A stretch of 64,000 nucleotides of DNA from Modestobacter lapidis (GTDB lineage Bacteria; Actinomycetota; Actinomycetes; Mycobacteriales; Geodermatophilaceae): positions 1 to 64,000 of the forward strand of contig JABAKE010000011.1 of the NCBI GenBank assembly GCA_019779905.1, written 5' to 3'. Position numbers and translations under genes: made by a program. Positions 7,098 to 15,093 of this stretch are shown in pieces. Position 1 is the first letter of the stretch. The number at the start of each line of letters is the position of its first letter. The notes beneath the pieces are model-generated. The model worked only from the letters and a program-made list of their open reading frames with translations, did no database searches and had not been told where the DNA came from.

Positions 7098-8939
7098 CTA
7101 CGCCCCCTCGGCCCGGACGGCGATCAGCGCCACGTCGTCGTCCGCGCCCGCCGAGGGCAGCAGCTCGTGCACGATCCGGTCGCAGAGCCGCTCCAGGTCC
7201 AGGCCGGGGGAGTCGGCCAGCAGGTGAACCAGCCGCGCCAGGCCGTGGTCGAGATCGTGGCCCCGGCTCTCGATCAGGCCATCGGTGTACAGCAGCAGCG
7301 TCCCGCCGGCCGGCAGGGTGGCGGAGCGTTCCGGGCGGTCCCGCTCGGGCGCGACGCCCAGCGGCAGGCCCGGACGGTCGTCGAGCACCGAGACGGCGCC
7401 CGCCGGGGAGACCAGCAGCGGCGGCGGGTGGCCGGCGCTGCCCCAGCGCACCGTCCGGCCCGTCGAGTCCGCCGAGCCGGGCCCGATCTGGGCGACCAGG
7501 GCAGTGGCGAACACGTCGAAGCCGAAGATCGCGCACGCCCGGTCGACCGTGGCCAGCACCTCCGGTGCGGTCCGGACGGCGTCGTGCCCGGCCATCCGCA
7601 CCATCGTCCGCAGCTGCCCCATGGCCGCGGCCGCGTCGATGTCGTGGCCGGCGACGTCGCCGATGACCAGGCTGGTGGTGCCCGCGGCGTCGAGGTAGGC
7701 GTCGTACCAGTCACCACCGACCAGCTGGGCCCGCCCGGCCGGCCGGTAGCGGGCGGCCATCCGCAGGCCGGCGGGGCGGGGCAGCAGGGCGGGCAGCAGC
7801 GCCCGCTGCATCGTCTCCGACAGGGCCCGCTGCAGCTGGAACAGGAGTGCGTTCTCCACCACCAGGCCGGCCCGCCCGGCGAGCGCCTCGACCAGGGCGC
7901 GGTCCTCGTCGGTGTAGGGGGCCGAACCGGCCGTCCGGCCGATCACGACCACCGCCGCGACATCGCCGCGGCTGCTCAGCGGGGCGATCAGCGCGCTGCT
8001 GACGTCCAACCGCTGGGCGGCGGCGCGCTGGGCGGCGCTGAGCCCCGGGGCCCGGGCCGGCTCCACCAGCTCGACCTCGCCGGTGATCGCCACGTGACCG
8101 GGGCCCACCGCCTCACCGGTGCGGCGGCCCGCCGAGTGCACCCACTCCTCGAGCACCCCGGTGGCGGACGGGTCGCTGTGCCGCACCGCCACCGCGGTGA
8201 GCCCGCCGTCGCGCTGGACGGCGCACACGTAGGCGAAGTCGCCGATCGCCGGGACGGCGAGCGCCGCGATCGCCTGCCACACCCCGTCCAGGTCCAGCCC
8301 CGTGGTGAGCAGTTCGCTGATCCGGGCCAGCAGGTTGGCCCGCTCGGCCTCGGTGCGGGCCCGCGCCGTGGCCGCCTCCGCCTCGCGCGCCGCGGCCTCG
8401 GCCGCGGCGCGGGACTCCTCGACCCGGCGGACGGCGATGCGCAGCCCGACCTCCCGCGAGGCCACGGCCGCGAGGTCCTCGATCAGCGCGACGTCGTCGG
8501 CCGACCAGGTGCGCACCTCCGTGTCGACGACGCAGAAGGTGCCCAGGACCTCGCCCTCGGGCGTGTGCACCGGGAATCCCGCCCAGGCCCGGACGCCCAT
8601 GGACACGATCGAGGGGTTGTCCCGCGTCCGTTCGTCGGCGGTGACGTCGCCCAGCACCAGCGGTTCCCCGCCCGCCACGACGTACTGGCAGAACGACTCC
8701 TCGAGGGTGTTCTCGGCGGGGCCGCCGGCGGCGATGCCCTGCCGGCTCAGCCAGTAGGAGCGTTCGTCGTCCACGACCGTCAGGAACGCGAAGGGCGCAC
8801 CGGTCAGCCGCTGGGCCAGTCCGGTCAGCCGGTCGAAGGACTCCTCGGCGATGGCGTCCAGCAGCTCGGTCGCCCGGACGGCGGTGAGCCGGGCGGGCGA
8901 GCGAGTCGGATCGTCCGACCCGGCTCTTTGGGTGTGCAC
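7098..8939 (-). CDS. GAF-domain PP2C/SpoIIE-type serine phosphatase
   Basis: About 613 residues. An N-terminal GAF domain (LTGAPFAFLTVVDDERSYW, then a TFCVVDTEVRTW strand) is followed by a short helical linker, a second GAF domain and a C-terminal SpoIIE phosphatase domain with GGDWYDAYLD, VIGDVAGHDIDAAAAMGQLR and GTLLLYTDGL, which carry the metal-binding aspartates. Proteins of this build dephosphorylate STAS anti-sigma antagonists in partner-switching stress pathways. GTG 8939 is chosen because upstream sequence becomes Pro/Arg-rich and covers the neighbouring small gene. An RsbW-like kinase lies at 25112-25576, but no antagonist gene is in the window, so pairing is speculative. Confidence 0.9.
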   Translation of the reverse strand: MHTQRAGSDDPTRSPARLTAVRATELLDAIAEESFDRLTGLAQRLTGAPFAFLTVVDDERSYWLSRQGIAAGGPAENTLEESFCQYVVAGGEPLVLGDVTADERTRDNPSIVSMGVRAWAGFPVHTPEGEVLGTFCVVDTEVRTWSADDVALIEDLAAVASREVGLRIAVRRVEESRAAAEAAAREAEAATARARTEAERANLLARISELLTTGLDLDGVWQAIAALAVPAIGDFAYVCAVQRDGGLTAVAVRHSDPSATGVLEEWVHSAGRRTGEAVGPGHVAITGEVELVEPARAPGLSAAQRAAAQRLDVSSALIAPLSSRGDVAAVVVIGRTAGSAPYTDEDRALVEALAGRAGLVVENALLFQLQRALSETMQRALLPALLPRPAGLRMAARYRPAGRAQLVGGDWYDAYLDAAGTTSLVIGDVAGHDIDAAAAMGQLRTMVRMAGHDAVRTAPEVLATVDRACAIFGFDVFATALVAQIGPGSADSTGRTVRWGSAGHPPPLLVSPAGAVSVLDDRPGLPLGVAPERDRPERSATLPAGGTLLLYTDGLIESRGHDLDHGLARLVHLLADSPGLDLERLCDRIVHELLPSAGADDDVALIAVRAEGA

Positions 8940-8989
8940 GACCAGATCTTGCCCGATCCGGTTCGGTGGGCGGCGGATGTCGCCGGCCA

Positions 8990-9280
8990 CTACCGGTCGT
9001 CGGGACGGACCAGCCGCAGGTGCGGGCCGGTGCGGACGTCCGGAACCTGGACCGGGGGCAGCCCGGCTGCCCGGCGGACCCGGTGCTCCGGGACGTCCAG
9101 GGCCCGGGCCAGGTGGGCGGCGATGCCCTCGCTGATGAAGCTGCGCCCGCTGCCGCGGGCCATCCGCTCGATCGTCTCCGCCGGGAGCACGAATCCCGAG
9201 CGCCATGACGCATCGTCAGCACTCCGGCCGAGTTCCCACAGCCGGCGCCGGACCAGGTCGTGCAGTGGATGGCGGCCCAT
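8990..9280 (-). CDS. Small helix-turn-helix-like protein
   Basis: A 96-residue protein. Its middle (ETIERMARGSGRSFISEGIAAHLARALDVPEHRVRRAAGLPP) resembles the DNA-binding fold of XRE-type regulators, where a RALDV.E..VRRAAG stretch is typical. The start is ATG 9280. It is transcribed in the same direction as the downstream phosphatase gene, 50 bases away, and the two may share a promoter. Target and role are unknown; the HTH assignment rests only on the pattern. Confidence 0.6.
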   Translation of the reverse strand: MGRHPLHDLVRRRLWELGRSADDASWRSGFVLPAETIERMARGSGRSFISEGIAAHLARALDVPEHRVRRAAGLPPVQVPDVRTGPHLRLVRPDDR

Positions 9281-9453
9281 TCGTGCAGGTTAGGGCGGGC
9301 GTCCGGGGCCGGCATCCCCGGACGTGAGGGATGCCACACGCCGTTCCGGGCCCCTTACGGGGGGTCAGCGGCACCCCAACGGAACTGTCCGGGGCCGCAA
9401 GGGGGGACCATGGACCTCCGACCGACCGACGACGACCCAGGGGAGGACCGACC

Positions 9454-9891
9454 GTGATCCAGGCTGCTGTCGATGTCCTCCGTGCCGCCGAGGTCGCCCG
9501 CGCCTGCCACCGCTGGCAGACGGACGTGACCGGCCGGCCCTACTTCGACGCGCACGTGGTCGAGGTCCACCGGCGGGTGGCGCGCGAGTCCACGGCCGTG
9601 CAGGCCGTGGCGCTGCTGCACGACGCGCTCACCGGCGCCGGGTGCACCGAGGACGAGCTGGGCCGGGACTTCCCGGCCCACGTGGTGGACGCCGTGCTCG
9701 CCCTGACGCCGCGTTCCGGTGAGACCCCGGCGCAGTACTACGAGCGGGTGCGGGCCGACCCCCTGGCGCGGCAGGTGAAGCTGGCGGACCTCGAGGTGCT
9801 CACCGACCCCGCGCGGCTGACCGAGCTGGACGAGGCGGCCCGGGCCCGGCTGACCGAGGAGCACCGGGCCGCGCTCGCCGTGCTCAGCTGA
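9454..9891 (+). CDS. HD-domain phosphohydrolase-like protein
   Basis: A 145-residue protein with a RelA/SpoT-like HD fold: an initial H in the CHRW/FDAHVVEVHRRVA helix, the HD pair in ALLHDALTGAG and a final aspartate in VKLADLEVL. These are the expected metal ligands of an HD hydrolase, although the usual VKLADR.HN ending is altered to VKLADLEVLTDP. GTG 9454 is chosen for the GGGGAGG site eight bases before it; longer starts run into low-complexity sequence. Substrate is unknown; (p)ppGpp-like nucleotides are possible. It meets the arsenate reductase gene tail to tail with an 8-base overlap. Confidence 0.75.
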   Translation: MIQAAVDVLRAAEVARACHRWQTDVTGRPYFDAHVVEVHRRVARESTAVQAVALLHDALTGAGCTEDELGRDFPAHVVDAVLALTPRSGETPAQYYERVRADPLARQVKLADLEVLTDPARLTELDEAARARLTEEHRAALAVLS

Positions 9892-10327
9892 CCCCGGCGC
9901 CACCCCGTCCGGTGGCCGGCACCTGGAGGTCGGCCAGGAGGCCGCGGATGCGGCCCTCGATCTCGTTCCGGATCGGCCGCACCGACGCCACGCCCTTGCC
10001 GGCCGGGTCCTCGAGGGCCCAGTCGAGGTAGCGCCTGCCCGGAAAGACCGGGCAGGCGTCACCGCAGCCCATGGTGATGACCACGTCGGAGGCCTCGACG
10101 GCCTCGGCGGTGAGCACCTTCGGGCGCTGGTCGGCGATGTCGATCCCGACCTCGGCCATCGCCTCGACGGCCGCGGGGTTGACCTGGTCGCCGGGGAGCG
10201 AGCCGGCCGACCGCACCTCGACGGCGTCGCCGGCCAGATGGCGCAGCCAGCCCGCGGCCATCTGGGAGCGGCCGGCGTTGTGCACGCAGACGAACAGCAC
10301 GCTGGGCCGGCCGGTGGGGGAGGTCAT
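9884..10327 (-). CDS. arsC: Arsenate reductase (low-molecular-weight phosphatase fold)
   Basis: A 147-residue protein with the phosphatase loop VCVHNAGRSQMAA, in which Cys14 and Arg20 form the C-X5-R active site. It reduces arsenate to arsenite for export. Further conserved parts are RSAGS, VITMGCGDACP and DWALEDPAGK. Actinobacterial relatives use mycothiol/mycoredoxin or thioredoxin as electron donor, and a mycothiol synthase gene is present at 45712-46653. It is the last gene of arsR-acr3-arsC, and its ATG overlaps the stop codon of the transporter gene by four bases. Confidence 0.92.
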   Translation of the reverse strand: MTSPTGRPSVLFVCVHNAGRSQMAAGWLRHLAGDAVEVRSAGSLPGDQVNPAAVEAMAEVGIDIADQRPKVLTAEAVEASDVVITMGCGDACPVFPGRRYLDWALEDPAGKGVASVRPIRNEIEGRIRGLLADLQVPATGRGGAGVS

Positions 10328-11448
10328 CGGGCGGTCCGGACGGCGTCGGGGACGGTCGGGTCGCCGGGGAACCAGCGCCGCGCCGCCCAGAGGGAGACGT
10401 ACACGAGGCCGACCAGCACCGGCACCTCGATGAGCGGGCCGACCACGCCGGCGAGGGCCTGGCCGCTGGTCACCCCGAACGTGCCGATGGCCACGGCGAT
10501 GGCGAGTTCGAAGTTGTTGCCCGCCGCGGTGAAGGCCAGCGTCGCGGTCCTGGCGTATCCCAGCCGCAGCCGCATGCCGAGCAGGAACGAGCCGCCGAAC
10601 ATCAGCGCGAAGTAGGCCAGCAGGGGCAGGGCGATGCGGGCGACGTCCCAGGGGTTGGACGTGATGGCGTCCCCCTGCAGGGCGAAGAGCATCACGATGG
10701 TGAACAGCAGGCCGTAGAGCGCGACCGGGCCGATCCGGGGCAGGAACGTCGACTCGTACCAGTCCCGGCCCCTGGCGCGCTCGCCGAACGTGCGGGTCAG
10801 GAAGCCGGCCAGCAGCGGGATGCCGAGGAAGACGAGCACGCTGAGCACGATGGCCCAGACGCTGAAGTCGGCCGACGTCGTCGCCAGGCCGAGCCAGCCG
10901 GGCAGCACCTGTAGGTAGAACCAGCCCAGGGCGGCGAAGGCGAGGATCTGGAAGACCGAGTTGATCGCCACCAGGACCGCCGCGGCCTCGCGGTCGCCGC
11001 AGGACAGGTCGTTCCAGATCAGCACCATGGCGATGCAGCGGGCCAGCCCGACGATGATCAGCCCGGTGCGGTACTCGGGCAGATCGGGCAGCAGCAGCCA
11101 GGCCAGGGCGAACATCAGCGCCGGGCCGAGCAGCCAGTTGAGCACCAGCGAGGCGATCAGCAGCTTCCGGTCGCCGGTCACCCGGTCGAGCTCGGAGTAC
11201 CGCACCTTGGCCAGCACCGGGTACATCATCAGTAGCAGGCCGATGGCGATCGGCAGGCTCACGTCGCCGACCTGGACGGCGTTCAGGGCGTCGTCCAGGC
11301 CGGGGACCAGGCGGCCGAGCAGCAGGCCGAGGGCCATCGCCGCGATGATCCACACCGCCAGGAACCGGTCCAGGGTGCTCAGCCGCTGCAGCACGGGGGC
11401 CTCGACGGTCGTGCCGGGGCGGGCGGTCTCCCGGATGGCGTCGCTCAT
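10324..11448 (-). CDS. acr3: Arsenite efflux permease, ACR3 family
   Basis: A 374-residue membrane protein with about ten helices. The ACR3 signature is seen in GLARCIAMVLIWNDLSCGDREAAA, which holds the conserved arsenite-binding cysteine, and in FTAAGNNFELAIAVAIGTFG. It exports arsenite produced by the neighbouring reductase. The length is normal for the family. The start ATG 11448 overlaps the arsR stop (ATGA) and its end overlaps the arsC start, so the three genes form a tight operon. Confidence 0.95.
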   Translation of the reverse strand: MSDAIRETARPGTTVEAPVLQRLSTLDRFLAVWIIAAMALGLLLGRLVPGLDDALNAVQVGDVSLPIAIGLLLMMYPVLAKVRYSELDRVTGDRKLLIASLVLNWLLGPALMFALAWLLLPDLPEYRTGLIIVGLARCIAMVLIWNDLSCGDREAAAVLVAINSVFQILAFAALGWFYLQVLPGWLGLATTSADFSVWAIVLSVLVFLGIPLLAGFLTRTFGERARGRDWYESTFLPRIGPVALYGLLFTIVMLFALQGDAITSNPWDVARIALPLLAYFALMFGGSFLLGMRLRLGYARTATLAFTAAGNNFELAIAVAIGTFGVTSGQALAGVVGPLIEVPVLVGLVYVSLWAARRWFPGDPTVPDAVRTAR

Positions 11449-11795
11449 GCCCGGGCCCCCGCCAGCGGAGCGGGCGCGAACAGGGTGGCCACGGCGGTGA
11501 GGGCCTCGGGGCGGACGGCGTACCAGACCCAGACCCCCCGCTTCTCCCGGTCCAGGACGCCGGCCGAGTGCAGCACCTTGAGGTGGTGGCTGATCGTGGC
11601 CTGGGTCTGGTCGAAGGCGTCGTTGAGGTCGCAGACGCACGCCTCGCCGCCCTCGGCGGCCGCGATCAGGCTGACCAGGCGCAGCCGCACCGGGTCGGCG
11701 AGGGCCTTGAGCAGTGGGACGACCTGATCGGCCTGCTCGGGGCTGATCGGGGTGCCGGTCACCGGCGTGCAGCAGGCGAAGCCTGGATCGGTCAT
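11445..11795 (-). CDS. arsR: ArsR-family arsenic-responsive repressor
   Basis: A 116-residue winged-helix repressor. The metal site is suggested by ACVCDL (Cys53 and Cys55) at the start of the recognition region and by an N-terminal CC pair (residues 8-9). The recognition helix is TQATISHHLKVLHSAGVLDREKRG. ATG 11795 has a clear GGAGG upstream. It heads the arsR-acr3-arsC operon and is divergent from the ArsI/CadI gene. The shared intergenic region carries two CATCG...CGATG dyads as likely operators. Confidence 0.93.
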   Translation of the reverse strand: MTDPGFACCTPVTGTPISPEQADQVVPLLKALADPVRLRLVSLIAAAEGGEACVCDLNDAFDQTQATISHHLKVLHSAGVLDREKRGVWVWYAVRPEALTAVATLFAPAPLAGARA

Positions 11796-11826
11796 GGGAC
11801 CTCCTCCTGGGCATCCATCGGCGCCC

Positions 11827-11863
11827 ATGGTAACGACGAACATCGTATTGACAAGTATCGATG
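11827..11863 (-). promoter_or_regulatory. arsR promoter with overlapping dyad
   Basis: On the minus strand, TTGTCA (11854-11849) and TACCAT (11832-11827) are separated by 16 bases. The dyad CATCG/CGATG at 11841-11845 and 11859-11863 covers the -35 box. Binding of ArsR there would block its own operon. Confidence 0.5.
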
Positions 11864-11882
11864 CCAGGTCCACAGTCGCATC

Positions 11883-11900
11883 CATCGACGAGCGTCGATG
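11883..11900. promoter_or_regulatory. Second ArsR-type operator dyad before the ArsI/CadI gene
   Basis: CATCGACG-AG-CGTCGATG is a perfect 18-base dyad, 21 bases before the start of the divergent gene. It has the same CATCG/CGATG ends as the dyad at the arsR promoter, so one repressor probably controls both directions. Confidence 0.6.
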
Positions 11901-11921
11901 TCTGATGAGGAGCGTGATCCC

Positions 11922-12362
11922 ATGTCCCGCGTTCAACTGGCTCTCCGGGTGGCTGACCTCGAGGGAGCGATCGAGTTCTACTCGCGGCTGTTCGACACGG
12001 CCCCGGCCAAGCGCCGGCCCGGTTACGCCAACTTCGCCGTCGCCGAGCCGCCGCTGAAGCTCGTGCTGCTGGAGGGTGAGCCCGGCGAGGCGACCCGGAT
12101 GGACCACCTGGGCGTGGAGGTGGCGACCTCCGACGAGGTCACCGCGGCCACCGGCCGGCTGGCCGCTGCCGGACTGGCCACCCGGCCGGAGGACGACACC
12201 ACCTGCTGCTACGCGCTGCAGGACAAGGTCTGGGTGACCGGCCCGGGCGGGGAGCCGTGGGAGGTCTACACCGTCAAGGGTGACGCCCGCCCCGACCTGG
12301 AGGGCCGGACGGCGATCGGGAAGTCCGTCGTCGCCGGCGACGGCACCTGCTGCCGGAGCTGA
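11922..12362 (+). CDS. arsI: ArsI/CadI-type glyoxalase-fold protein (organoarsenical C-As lyase)
   Basis: A 146-residue vicinal-oxygen-chelate fold protein. It opens with VQLALRVADLEGAIEFYSRLF and contains AKRRPGYANFAVAEPPLKLVL, HLGVEV and the vicinal cysteine pair in DDTTCCYA (Cys95-Cys96), which binds trivalent arsenicals in ArsI. The related CadI of mycobacteria is metal-induced. A second CC pair lies at the C-terminus. ArsI cleaves methyl or aromatic groups from As(III) species, giving arsenite that ACR3 can export. ATG 11922 has GAGGAG upstream. ArsI versus CadI cannot be settled from sequence alone, but the ars context favours arsenic. Confidence 0.85.
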   Translation: MSRVQLALRVADLEGAIEFYSRLFDTAPAKRRPGYANFAVAEPPLKLVLLEGEPGEATRMDHLGVEVATSDEVTAATGRLAAAGLATRPEDDTTCCYALQDKVWVTGPGGEPWEVYTVKGDARPDLEGRTAIGKSVVAGDGTCCRS

Positions 12363-12424
12363 CCGGGCATGAGGGGGACCGGTCCGGGGCACTGGACGGG
12401 TTCCCCTCGTCCCCGGGAGCTCCG

Positions 12425-13132
12425 ATGACCCGCTCGATCGCCCACCAGGCCGCCGAGGAACTCGGCGGGCCCGGCAGCGTGCTGGTGCGCCAGCGCGCCG
12501 ACCACGTCCGGCTCGACCAGCTCCTGCACCAGCTCGACGGCACGACCGGCGCCGCGCAGACGCGCGTGCTGCGGCGGATCGACCGGCTGGTGTTCAGCCA
12601 CGCGTTCGCCGAGGAGACCGTGCTCTGGCCGGTGCTGCGCCGGGTGCTGCCCGACGGGGAGGCGCTCACCCTCCGCGTCGAGGAGGAGCACCAGGAGGTC
12701 AACGAGCTGGTCAGCACGCTGGAGACCACCCCGCACGACGACCCGCGCCGCGCCGCGCTGCTGACCCGGCTGGTGCAGGTCCTCCGCGAGGACGTCCGCG
12801 ACGAGGAGGACGTGCTCCTGCCGCGCCTGCAGGAACGGGTGGACGCCGCCGGGCTGCGCCGGCTCGGCCGGCAGTGGGAACTGGTCCGCCGGATCTCCCC
12901 GACCCGGCCGCACCCCACGGTGTCCCGCCGTCCGCCGGGGAACGTGCTGTCGGCCCTCCCGCTGAGCCTGCTCGACCGCACCCGCGACCTGGTCGACGCC
13001 GGCGTGCAGCGCGCGCCGAGCCGGCTGGCGCCGGCCGGGAAGGCCGTCAGTCGCGGGCTGGCGATGGTCGCCGGTCTGGTGGAGCGGGTGCCGCCGGCCC
13101 GGACCGGCGACCGGCCACCGACCAGCCGCTGA
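12425..13132 (+). CDS. Hemerythrin-like HHE domain protein
   Basis: A 235-residue protein. The first 150 residues form a hemerythrin four-helix bundle with the expected iron ligands: RADHVRLD, FSHAFAEE, EEEHQEVNEL and EDVRDEEDVLLP. The remainder is a basic, Pro/Arg-rich tail without a recognised domain. Such proteins bind a di-iron centre and take part in oxygen, NO or redox sensing. It follows the ars cluster in the same direction as the ArsI gene with a 62-base gap, so a link to metal or oxidative stress is possible but unproven. Confidence 0.85.
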   Translation: MTRSIAHQAAEELGGPGSVLVRQRADHVRLDQLLHQLDGTTGAAQTRVLRRIDRLVFSHAFAEETVLWPVLRRVLPDGEALTLRVEEEHQEVNELVSTLETTPHDDPRRAALLTRLVQVLREDVRDEEDVLLPRLQERVDAAGLRRLGRQWELVRRISPTRPHPTVSRRPPGNVLSALPLSLLDRTRDLVDAGVQRAPSRLAPAGKAVSRGLAMVAGLVERVPPARTGDRPPTSR

Positions 13133-13175
13133 CCCCGCGGAGCACCGGTTGTGCACGACGGGCACGATCGGTGGC

Positions 13176-14207
13176 ATGTCCTACCGCGCTGCCGAGTCCC
13201 GTTACGAGTCGATGTCCTACCGGAGGTGCGGTGCCAGCGGCCTCGACCTGCCGGCGATCAGCCTGGGGCTGTGGCACAACTTCGGCGACGACGTCCCGTT
13301 CGGCCGGCAGCGCGACATCCTGCACCGCGCCTTCGACCGCGGCGTCACGCACTTCGACCTGGCCAACAACTACGGTCCGCCCTACGGCGCGGCCGAGACG
13401 AACTTCGGTCGGCACCTGCGCGACTCCTTCGCTCCCTACCGTGACGAGCTGGTGCTCTCCACCAAGGCCGGCTACGACATGTGGCCCGGCCCCTATGGGC
13501 AGGGCGGCGGCTCGCGGAAGCACCTGACGGCCAGCCTCGACCAGTCGCTGCGCCGGATGGGCGTCGACCACGTCGACGTCTTCTACTCCCACCGCTTCGA
13601 CTCCAGCACCCCGCTGGAGGAGACGATGGGCGCCCTGCACAGCGCCGTCCAGGCCGGCAAGGCCCGCTACGTCGGCGTCTCCTCCTACTCGGCGGCCGAC
13701 ACCGCCCGCGCCGCGGAGATCCTGGCCGACCTCGGCACGCCGCTGCTCATCCACCAGCCCTCGTACTCGATGCTCAACCGCTGGATCGAGAGCGACCAGC
13801 TGCTCGACACCCTGACCGATGCCGGCGCCGGCTGCATCGCCTTCTCCCCGCTGGCTCAGGGCATGCTCACCGACAAGTACCTGGACGGCGTGCCCGAGGG
13901 CTCCCGGGCCAGCCAGGGGAAGTCGCTGTCGACCGACCTGCTCACCGACGAGGCGCTCGGGCACATCCGTGCGCTCGACGAGCTCGCCCGGTCGCGTGGG
14001 CAGAGCCTGGCCCAGCTGGCGCTGGCCTGGGCGCTCCGCGACCAGCGGGTGACCTCGGTGCTCATCGGGGCCAGCAGCGTCGCCCAGCTCGACGACAGCC
14101 TGGGTGCCCTCGCGCGGCTCGACTTCACCGCCGAGGAGCTGGCCGCCATCGACGCGCACGCCGTCGACGCCGGCATCGACATCTGGTCGGGTTTCCGCAC
14201 CTCGTGA
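13176..14207 (+). CDS. Aldo/keto reductase, YghZ/Gpr type
   Basis: A 343-residue TIM-barrel oxidoreductase. The N-terminus SYRAAESRYESMSYRRCGASGLDLPAISLGLWHNFGDD is that of the L-glyceraldehyde-3-phosphate reductase (YghZ/Gpr) subgroup. The catalytic set is seen as FDLANNYGPPYG (Asp and Tyr), LSTKAGYDMWPGPYG (Lys) and FYSHRFD (His). NADPH-binding residues lie near the end (VTSVLIGASS..QLDD). Members detoxify methylglyoxal and reduce short aldehydes. ATG 13176 matches the family's usual start; an in-frame earlier codon at 13149 adds residues not seen in the family. Confidence 0.92.
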   Translation: MSYRAAESRYESMSYRRCGASGLDLPAISLGLWHNFGDDVPFGRQRDILHRAFDRGVTHFDLANNYGPPYGAAETNFGRHLRDSFAPYRDELVLSTKAGYDMWPGPYGQGGGSRKHLTASLDQSLRRMGVDHVDVFYSHRFDSSTPLEETMGALHSAVQAGKARYVGVSSYSAADTARAAEILADLGTPLLIHQPSYSMLNRWIESDQLLDTLTDAGAGCIAFSPLAQGMLTDKYLDGVPEGSRASQGKSLSTDLLTDEALGHIRALDELARSRGQSLAQLALAWALRDQRVTSVLIGASSVAQLDDSLGALARLDFTAEELAAIDAHAVDAGIDIWSGFRTS

Positions 14208-14293
14208 CCGGCGGGCGCGCGGTCCGGCCCTGCATGGTCTGATCGCCGGGACGGGCCGGCGCCGCCGCCGGCCACCGACCGCGAGGGAGCCGC

Positions 14294-15046
14294 ATGTCCG
14301 ACACGTCGTCCACCGAGGTCCTGCTGGAGGTCGACGAGGGCGTCGCCGTCGTCACGCTCAACGCGCCGCAGCGGCGCAACGCGCTGACGCCGGCGATGGC
14401 CGCGGAGTTCGTCGCCGCCCTCGACGAGGCCGACGCGCGGCCGGAGGTCGGTGCGGTGGTGGTGCGCGGCGTCGGGCGGTCCTTCTGCGCCGGCGGCGAC
14501 GTGCAGACGCTCACCGACGCCGGCCGGGACCCGGCCGCGCCGGGCGCCTACGCCGGCATGGGGGCGATCTACGACTCCTTCTACCGGCTGGGCCAGGTGC
14601 GGACGCCGACCATCGCCGCCGTCCGGGGATCGGCGGTGGGTGCGGGGATGAACCTGCTGCTCGCCGCCGACCTGCGGATCGTCGCCCGCGACGCCCGGCT
14701 GCTGTGCGGCTTCCTGAAGCGGGGCCTGCACCCCGGGGGCGGGCACTTCGTGCTCCTCTCCCGGCTGGTGGGCCGGGAGGCGGCGGCGGCGATGGCGCTG
14801 TTCGGCGAGGAGGTGGACGGCGCGCGCGCCGTCGAGCTGGGGCTGGCGTGGGAGACGGTGGACGACGCCGCGGTCGAGGACCGCGCCCGGGAGCTCGCCG
14901 TCCGGGTGGCAGCCGACCCCGAACTCGCCCGGGTCGCGGCGGCGAACTTCCGCACGGAGACCGGCCCGCCGCAGGTGAGCTGGGAGGTGGCCACCCAGTT
15001 CGAGCGGCCGGCGCAGATGTGGTCGATGCGCCGGTCGGCCGACTGA
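14294..15046 (+). CDS. Crotonase-fold protein, enoyl-CoA hydratase/isomerase family
   Basis: A 250-residue crotonase-fold protein with the oxyanion-hole motifs GRSFCAGGDVQTL and AVRGSAVGAGMNLLLAADLRIV, so it should bind an acyl-CoA. The two catalytic glutamates of true enoyl-CoA hydratases are not at their usual places: the segment normally reading PE.KLG..PG..GT is GFLKRGLHPGGGHF. It is therefore likely a relative with another reaction, such as isomerase, hydrolase or lyase. The start ATG 14294 follows GAGGGAG-type spacing, and the gene ends in a strong hairpin facing the YihY gene. Confidence 0.85.
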   Translation: MSDTSSTEVLLEVDEGVAVVTLNAPQRRNALTPAMAAEFVAALDEADARPEVGAVVVRGVGRSFCAGGDVQTLTDAGRDPAAPGAYAGMGAIYDSFYRLGQVRTPTIAAVRGSAVGAGMNLLLAADLRIVARDARLLCGFLKRGLHPGGGHFVLLSRLVGREAAAAMALFGEEVDGARAVELGLAWETVDDAAVEDRARELAVRVAADPELARVAAANFRTETGPPQVSWEVATQFERPAQMWSMRRSAD

Positions 15047-15055
15047 GGAAGGGCG

Positions 15056-15086
15056 GGCCGGTGCTCGGTGACACCGAGCACCGGCC
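15056..15086. terminator. Bidirectional hairpin between convergent genes
   Basis: A perfect 13-bp stem (15056-15068 with 15074-15086) around loop TGACA lies between the crotonase gene and the convergent YihY gene. It lacks a T-run, as is usual in high-GC actinobacteria. Confidence 0.8.
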
Positions 15087-15093
15087 GTCCGGA

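Noticed and set aside
7167-9293. A 708-codon plus-strand frame over the phosphatase gene
   Set aside because: Gly/Arg/His-rich shadow of a minus-strand gene with intact GAF and SpoIIE motifs.
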